Source: an uncultured Paracoccaceae bacterium (GTDB taxonomy: Bacteria > Pseudomonadota > Alphaproteobacteria > Rhodobacterales > Rhodobacteraceae). From it: a stretch of 19,730 nt of DNA. The notes beneath the pieces were generated by a model, which did no database searches, was not told the origin of the DNA, and saw only the letters and a list, made by a program, of their open reading frames with translations. Made by a program: the position numbers and the translations under genes. The stretch is taken from contig CALFSV010000164.1 in NCBI GenBank assembly GCA_937916485.1, positions 1 through 19,730 on the forward strand, in the 5' to 3' direction. Of the stretch, positions 15,646-19,730 are shown piece by piece. Each line of letters begins with the position of its first letter. Position 1 is the stretch's first letter.

Positions 15646-16724
15646 TGGGTCGTCCTCCCTTTGGATTTCAGGTAGTGCAAAGTTGACTGTTCGGTCACAG
15701 AGGACCGCCAGGAGATAGGCCCCGACACCAGCGTAGGGTCAGAGCTTTGGGGTGTTTCGCCGTCGATCAGCGAAAGCAGTCTTTCGGCCGCTCGGACGCC
15801 CATGGCTGCATAGGGCAACCCGACTGTCGAAAGCGGTGGGAACAGGGTTTTGGCGATTGAGACATGGTTGTCGTAGCCTGCGATGGACATCTCTTCGGGA
15901 ACCCGGATGCCCCGTGTCCGCAGGATTCCATAGACCCGCATTGCCATTTCGTCGTTGCCGCAGCAAAGAACGGTCGGCGGCACGTCAAGCGACAAGAGCC
16001 GGTCGATGGCGTCCCACAAAAGCTGGCTGTTCTGGCCCTGACTTTCGGCATAGGCGGGCAGGACAAGGCTGGGATCAAAGGCAATCCCCGCAGATGCAAG
16101 CGCAGCCTTGTAGCCCTCGGTCCGCAGCTTGGTCGCGCACATGTTGCGGGGCAGGGTCAGGTAGCCGATGCGCTGGTGGCCCGCCTTGATGATCCGTTCG
16201 ACCAGCATCTGCTGTCCTTTGCGATCATCGGGCAGGACGGCTGGGGTGCCGATCCGGTCAAAGCAGTTGGCTAGAACCAGTGGGCTGTCCTTGGGCAAGT
16301 GCGGAAGTGCGACCTCCTGGTGGTAGTCGGCAACGTAGATCAGACCTTCGGCCCGATGTTGCAGGAACGTCTGAAGCAGCGGGGCGACCCGGTCAAACCG
16401 GCCGCCAGTATCAGCGATCATCAGCGTCTTGCCAGATTGTGCGATGGTGCTTTGAACACCCTGAACGATGTAAAGGTCAGGCAGGCCCTTGGGTTCGTCG
16501 ATATGCGGCGATTGCGAAATCGCTCCGGTGATGAGGCCGATCAGGCCCGACCGGTTTGAGCGCATCATGCGGGCAGCGTTGGACGGGACATAGCCCAGAT
16601 CTGCGATGGCTTGCTCAACCGCGGTGCGCGTTTCGCGCCCAACCGGGGCGTCGCCGTTCAGCACACGGCTGACGGTCTTGGGTGAAACGCCCGCACGTTT
16701 TGCAACGTCGTAGATGGTGGCCAT
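15642..16724 (-). CDS. LacI-family transcriptional regulator
   Basis: A 360-residue repressor. The N-terminal helix-turn-helix and hinge are clear (TIYDVAKRAGVSPKTVSRVL, then SNAARMMRSNRSGLIGLI), followed by a periplasmic-binding-protein-like sugar domain with the usual CCGNDEMAMRVYGILRTRG and IAGYDNH blocks. GGGAGGGA precedes the chosen ATG; an upstream start adds six residues within that site. It heads the sugar operon and overlaps the binding-protein gene. Two operator-like palindromes lie 54-81 bp upstream across its promoter, so it most likely represses its own operon until the imported sugar binds it. Confidence 0.94.
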   Translation of the reverse strand: MATIYDVAKRAGVSPKTVSRVLNGDAPVGRETRTAVEQAIADLGYVPSNAARMMRSNRSGLIGLITGAISQSPHIDEPKGLPDLYIVQGVQSTIAQSGKTLMIADTGGRFDRVAPLLQTFLQHRAEGLIYVADYHQEVALPHLPKDSPLVLANCFDRIGTPAVLPDDRKGQQMLVERIIKAGHQRIGYLTLPRNMCATKLRTEGYKAALASAGIAFDPSLVLPAYAESQGQNSQLLWDAIDRLLSLDVPPTVLCCGNDEMAMRVYGILRTRGIRVPEEMSIAGYDNHVSIAKTLFPPLSTVGLPYAAMGVRAAERLLSLIDGETPQSSDPTLVSGPISWRSSVTEQSTLHYLKSKGRTTQ

Positions 16725-16777
16725 TGATCCCTCCTCCCGCAACCTCCCTCCAGAGGTCCAGCATGTCCGACGCTTTG

Positions 16778-16805
16778 TGACATCGGTGTCATGACATCGG
16801 TGTCG
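16778..16805. promoter_or_regulatory. Two abutting LacI-type operators
   Basis: TGACATCGGTGTCA (16778-16791) is directly followed by TGACATCGGTGTCG (16792-16805). Each is a 14-bp imperfect palindrome, TGACA-NCGN-TGTCA, with the central CG typical of LacI-family sites. The inner half sites also make a perfect TGTCATGACA. They overlap the predicted -10 and transcription start of the lacI-led operon. Confidence 0.75.
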
Positions 16806-16830
16806 TATGGCCGCCGCGGGTTCGAGTCAA
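16802..16830 (-). promoter_or_regulatory. Predicted promoter of the sugar operon
   Basis: Leftward TTGACT (five of six consensus) is separated by 17 bp from a weak TACGAC (three of six). Transcription would start near 16795, inside the second operator, with a leader of about 70 bases to the lacI ATG. Occupation of the operators should block it. Confidence 0.5.
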
Positions 16831-17121
16831 GCGCGTTGGCTTGGACGCCGGGTGGTTCGAGAACTGCGATCAAGGCACCTTCGCGCCCAGGCCCCCCGGC
16901 AGAGCCGACGGGTCCGAACTTGCAAAGGTGGTTGCGATCCGTGGACTGCTGATCACCTGAGCTTGCGCGGGCTGACACGGCGATGCGGAGCGACAAAGTC
17001 GGGACGTCGCCGAAAGCGCGTGATCTGGTCGCCACAGCTCTTGCGGTCATTAATGTGAAAAATTGCATTTTTGCACCTAAAAGGAAAAAGTGAGTGTGCT
17101 GACTGGCTGGGGGGCACGGTC
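16831..17121. other. Intergenic region upstream of desaturase gene
   Basis: No gene seen. The right end turns AT-rich just before the desaturase, with a nearly symmetrical GTGAAAAATTGCATTTTTGC at 17055-17074 that could be a promoter element or operator. The desaturase promoter should be here; I cannot assign its boxes. Confidence 0.4.
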
Positions 17122-17937
17122 ATGAGCCTGCGTCTACGCATGGGTCGATTGGTGGGGCGGTCGTTCGAGCCGAGGCTTTGGATCGCACAGTCGGTCCAGT
17201 TCGGCGGCGCGGCGATGGCCATTTGGGCCCTCCTTTCGAGATCAGGGGGAGGGCTCTGGCTGTTTGCCCTCGTCGTCTATTTCGCGACCTCCTGCCTCGG
17301 CATGGCCGTTACCGTCCACCGCAGCATCTGCCACCGGGCCTTCAAACTTCACCCGATGATCGAGCGTGCCTTTTCGGTCTTTGCCGCTATCGGGATGACT
17401 GGAAGTCCTTTGGGTTGGGTCGGGACGCACCGCACACACCACGCGCATTCTGACGGTGAGGGGGATCCTCATGGACCTGAGCAACATGGGTGGAGCCTTC
17501 TTTGGAAAGGGCCGGACCCATTTGTCGAGGGTTGGCGGGTAAAGGATGTCCTGCGAGACCCCTTCCAGCGAGAACTGCACCGCTACTACCTTCTTGTCGT
17601 CGGGGGATGGGTGGCACTTCTAGTCCTGATTGATCCGGTACTGGTCGTCTTTGGTTTCTTGATCCCGGCCAGCCTTCAAATCACTACAACAAACCTTTCA
17701 ACGATACTCGCGCACGGGCATGGCTATCGAAACTACGAGACGAAGGACAATTCCTCGAACAACATACTGATCGCGGTGCTGACCTGGGGCGAAGGCTGGC
17801 ACAACAACCACCATGCTCGGCCCAGAGACTGGTCCGTCTCAAAACGCTGGTGGGAATTGGACATTGCCGGCTGGTGCGTCAGGGGGCTGGCCGCAGTTGG
17901 CCTGATTGATCGGGACAGTTTCTATGAACCGCTCTAG
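17122..17937 (+). CDS. Fatty acid (acyl-CoA) desaturase
   Basis: A 271-residue membrane di-iron desaturase of the PF00487 type, expected to insert a double bond (commonly delta-9) in an acyl chain. All three histidine boxes are present: HRSICH at 66-71, HRTHH at 103-107 and HNNHH at 227-231. Hydrophobic segments lie near 25-65, 84-100 and 157-185. The start is the ATG after a G-rich tract; a TTG 17 codons upstream is possible. There is no fused cytochrome b5 domain. It is followed, after 200 bp on the same strand, by a lipid A-type acyltransferase, suggesting joint work on membrane lipids. Confidence 0.9.
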   Translation: MSLRLRMGRLVGRSFEPRLWIAQSVQFGGAAMAIWALLSRSGGGLWLFALVVYFATSCLGMAVTVHRSICHRAFKLHPMIERAFSVFAAIGMTGSPLGWVGTHRTHHAHSDGEGDPHGPEQHGWSLLWKGPDPFVEGWRVKDVLRDPFQRELHRYYLLVVGGWVALLVLIDPVLVVFGFLIPASLQITTTNLSTILAHGHGYRNYETKDNSSNNILIAVLTWGEGWHNNHHARPRDWSVSKRWWELDIAGWCVRGLAAVGLIDRDSFYEPL

Positions 17938-18137
17938 CGCCATATGGACGTCGTGCGGACAAACCTTTTCAGGGTGGCGGGTGCGTGCTGCCACGGTGTC
18001 GCCCTCGATACCTGTCTTCGGCGGAGCGCGGGTGACCGACGGTTCCTTTGCAGGTGTAATGATTCAAAACACCCGATTTCGGATGTGCGCGCGGACCGCC
18101 GGAGGCAAGGCCTGATGGAACACAAGATGCAAAGTCA
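17938..18137 (+). other. Gap between desaturase and acyltransferase genes
   Basis: Two overlapping short frames cover this gap. One (17944-18141, 65 residues, rich in Arg and Cys) ends in a TGA overlapping the acyltransferase ATG; the other (17924-18115, 63 residues) starts inside the desaturase gene. Neither resembles a known protein or has a good ribosome site. I leave both unannotated; the overlap of the first gives it slight weight. Confidence 0.3.
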
Positions 18138-19016
18138 ATGAAACGTCGCAATATCCCCTTGGACTGGATCTCCTTTTGGGCGGCGCGGGGATTTATCGCG
18201 GCAGCGATGGCAATGCCCTATCCGCAACGGGTGCGGTTCTTTGGCCAGGTCATGGCCCGGCTGGTTGGGCCGATATCCTCGTACAACAATCGGGTCCGGG
18301 AAAACCTTGGCCTCGTCTGGCCAGACATGTCCGAGCCGGACGTGCATCTGCTTTGCCAGTCGGTCACGGACAACATGGGGCGGACCACGATCGAGAACTA
18401 CTCTCTTGCAGAGTTCTCGGACCATTGTGCGCGACTGCCACTTGGTGGTCCGGGTTGGGAAGCATTCCTCGAGGCGCACGAGGCCGGGCGACCGACTGTC
18501 TTCTTCTCGGGCCACTTTGGTAATTATGCAGCACCCCGGATGGCGCTAAGGGCAAAGGGCTACTCGGTCGGTGTCTTGTATCGTCCCTTCAACAACCCGT
18601 TCTTCGAGCGTTACCATCGCACGGCGTTGGAAGAGATTGGCCCCACATTCGCCTGTGGCGCCAAAGGCACGTCAGACATGGTGCGCCATCTCAAGGGCGG
18701 AAACAGCATTGCGATCATGGCGGATCAGCATGTTCACAATGGTGCGCCGCTGACATTTTTTGGTCTGCCAGCGGCCACGTCTACCTCGGCCGCACGGCTG
18801 GCAATCAGGTACAACGCCGTCCTTATCCCTGTTTATGGTGTCCGGCAGCCTGACGGTCTGACCTTTGATCTGGTCTTTGAGCCTCCGGTCCCTGTCGATG
18901 ATCCCGATGTCATGACGCAGGCGTTGAACGATAGCCTTGAGGCGATGGTCCGCAAACATCCAGGGCAGTGGATGTGGATGCACCGCCGGTGGAAGCTCGC
19001 GGCGCATCGCGGTTGA
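18138..19016 (+). CDS. LpxL/HtrB-like lipid acyltransferase, catalytic acid missing
   Basis: A 292-residue member of the lipid A biosynthesis (KDO)2-lauroyl/myristoyl acyltransferase family, inner-membrane enzymes that add secondary acyl chains to lipid A. Family features include the N-terminal membrane region (residues 8-45), RENLGLVWPDMS, SGHFGNY, the ADQHVHNGAPLTFFGLPA block and the C-terminal PGQWMWMHRRWK. Length is normal. The oddity is at the HX4(D/E) catalytic motif: His126 is followed five positions later by Ala131 where Glu or Asp is expected. GCA for GAA is a single-base change. The gene is otherwise open and well conserved. No strong ribosome site precedes the ATG. Confidence 0.87.
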   Translation: MKRRNIPLDWISFWAARGFIAAAMAMPYPQRVRFFGQVMARLVGPISSYNNRVRENLGLVWPDMSEPDVHLLCQSVTDNMGRTTIENYSLAEFSDHCARLPLGGPGWEAFLEAHEAGRPTVFFSGHFGNYAAPRMALRAKGYSVGVLYRPFNNPFFERYHRTALEEIGPTFACGAKGTSDMVRHLKGGNSIAIMADQHVHNGAPLTFFGLPAATSTSAARLAIRYNAVLIPVYGVRQPDGLTFDLVFEPPVPVDDPDVMTQALNDSLEAMVRKHPGQWMWMHRRWKLAAHRG

Positions 19017-19056
19017 AACGGGGCTCGGGAGGCGAAGAGTTGGGGTTAGATGGGCC

Positions 19057-19449
19057 TCAATACTTGCCGTAGGATTTCTCTTCTATGATCTCCGACCCTA
19101 GCGCGAGGTTGATCTGCCGCTTGATATCGGCCCGACGGTCATTCTGGATATATACCTGCCGGGCCAATTCGATGAAGTCAGCGTCAAAGGCCTTCCGACG
19201 CTCTGCATTGCGCTTGCCGTCCTCAATATCCCAGAGGCGTCGATTTATCGTGTAAAGGGTCTCGACCAGGTCAGAAACGTCGGGCGCATCAGGGACACAT
19301 TCCTTGGCCGCGCTCGAAAGAGCGGCCAGTTCGGTGTTTATGTTCCGAAGCTTTTCTGGGTCGTGGATTAGCTCTGACTTGATCCTGAGGATGGTGATCT
19401 TATCGAAAAGTTCACCGAACGAGACCGGAACGCTTACCATTGTTGTCAT
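19057..19449 (-). CDS. DUF6165 family protein
   Basis: A 130-residue soluble protein, almost all helical and charged. It opens with VPVSFGELFDKITILRIKSE and ends with INLALGSEIIEEKSYGKY; these and RRLWDIEDGKRN match what I know as the DUF6165 family, of unknown function, about this length. It has no signal peptide or membrane segment. It points toward the acyltransferase gene, with 40 bp between the two stop codons. The start could be the first ATG or Met4; neither has a strong ribosome site. A link to cell-envelope synthesis is only suggested by the neighbour. Confidence 0.8.
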   Translation of the reverse strand: MTTMVSVPVSFGELFDKITILRIKSELIHDPEKLRNINTELAALSSAAKECVPDAPDVSDLVETLYTINRRLWDIEDGKRNAERRKAFDADFIELARQVYIQNDRRADIKRQINLALGSEIIEEKSYGKY

Positions 19450-19549
19450 TCTTCAAACCAACTCTTCACTCATGTCGCGCCTTGTCCGTTCCGGCGTTGG
19501 GCGGGGTGGAACATTTTTCTGAACCTTCCAACTTCGCGCCAGCTTCGCG

Positions 19550-19726
19550 ATGCGTGAAATTCCAAACCTTGCAGAACAGGCAGTCGACGCGGCTACGATC
19601 GACGCCTGCCCGGACATTTCACCGCCGATTACGCCACAGGACCGAGGCGCGCTCCGGCACCCCGTGAATTCAAACGGTAGCGAACAGGCGGGAAGGAGGC
19701 AAGTTGCTGCGCCTTCGGCCGACTGA
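19550..19726 (+). CDS. Doubtful 58-residue ORF at right edge
   Basis: The frame reads MREIPNLAEQAVDAATIDAC, then a Pro-rich, polar tail ending APSAD. It is open from ATG to TGA but lacks a clear ribosome site and resembles no family I know. The 100 bp upstream hold no gene. It may be the start of a locus cut by the window edge or simply chance. Confidence 0.2.
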   Translation: MREIPNLAEQAVDAATIDACPDISPPITPQDRGALRHPVNSNGSEQAGRRQVAAPSAD

Positions 19727-19730
19727 AAGC

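Noticed and set aside
14344..15675. Rightward 443-codon open frame antisense to the binding-protein gene
   Set aside because: The opposite strand encodes a clear binding protein with signal peptide; the antisense frame has no family resemblance and is a by-product of GC-rich codon use.
16778..16805. Tandem 14-bp repeats as the start of a CRISPR or iteron array
   Set aside because: Only two copies, each palindromic and placed over a promoter of a lacI gene, so operators are the better explanation.

Overview
The window looks like a chromosome segment of a marine alphaproteobacterium, probably Rhodobacteraceae (Roseobacter group). I infer this from the moderately high GC coding style, a decayed copy of a short tyrosine-recombinase type I associate with that family, a DUF6165 gene, and the sugar ABC operon style. 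No rRNA, tRNA or CRISPR array was seen.

Positions 1-3.1 kb are one edge of an integrated mobile element. A P4-type tyrosine integrase is followed, all leftward, by an AlpA-like regulator, a small winged-helix-like protein, a 46-residue ORF overlapping both neighbours, and a replication-initiator-like HTH protein. The rest of the element would lie left of the window. The int-alpA gap and the left edge are rich in inverted and direct repeats. Positions 3.1-5.7 kb are a scar of broken genes: a 5'-truncated Ldh-family dehydrogenase, a multiply disrupted unidentified gene, and a frameshifted, 3'-truncated second integrase.

Positions 5.7-9.2 kb hold a leftward stress or detoxification-like group: a small membrane protein, an extended SDR reductase and a Nu-class-like glutathione S-transferase overlapping by ATGA. 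Upstream lie an AraC regulator and the 3' remnant of a DJ-1/PfpI protein. About 1 kb without recognisable genes follows.

Positions 10.25-16.8 kb form a complete leftward sugar operon: LacI regulator, binding protein, two permeases, an intracellular clan GH-J-like glycosidase (GH32/GH68 type) and a MalK/UgpC-type ATPase. The order, short gaps and ATGA or 1-bp overlaps imply one transcript. A promoter upstream of lacI overlaps two abutting 14-bp LacI-type operators, implying autoregulation. The likely scheme is import of a fructoside-like oligosaccharide, then cytoplasmic hydrolysis.

Positions 17.1-19.0 kb carry a rightward fatty acid desaturase and an LpxL/HtrB-like acyltransferase whose HX4E motif lacks the acidic residue. 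A convergent DUF6165 gene and a doubtful short ORF close the window. I found no clearly new multi-gene system. The best leads are the repeat-rich int-alpA region, the tandem operators and the altered acyltransferase.
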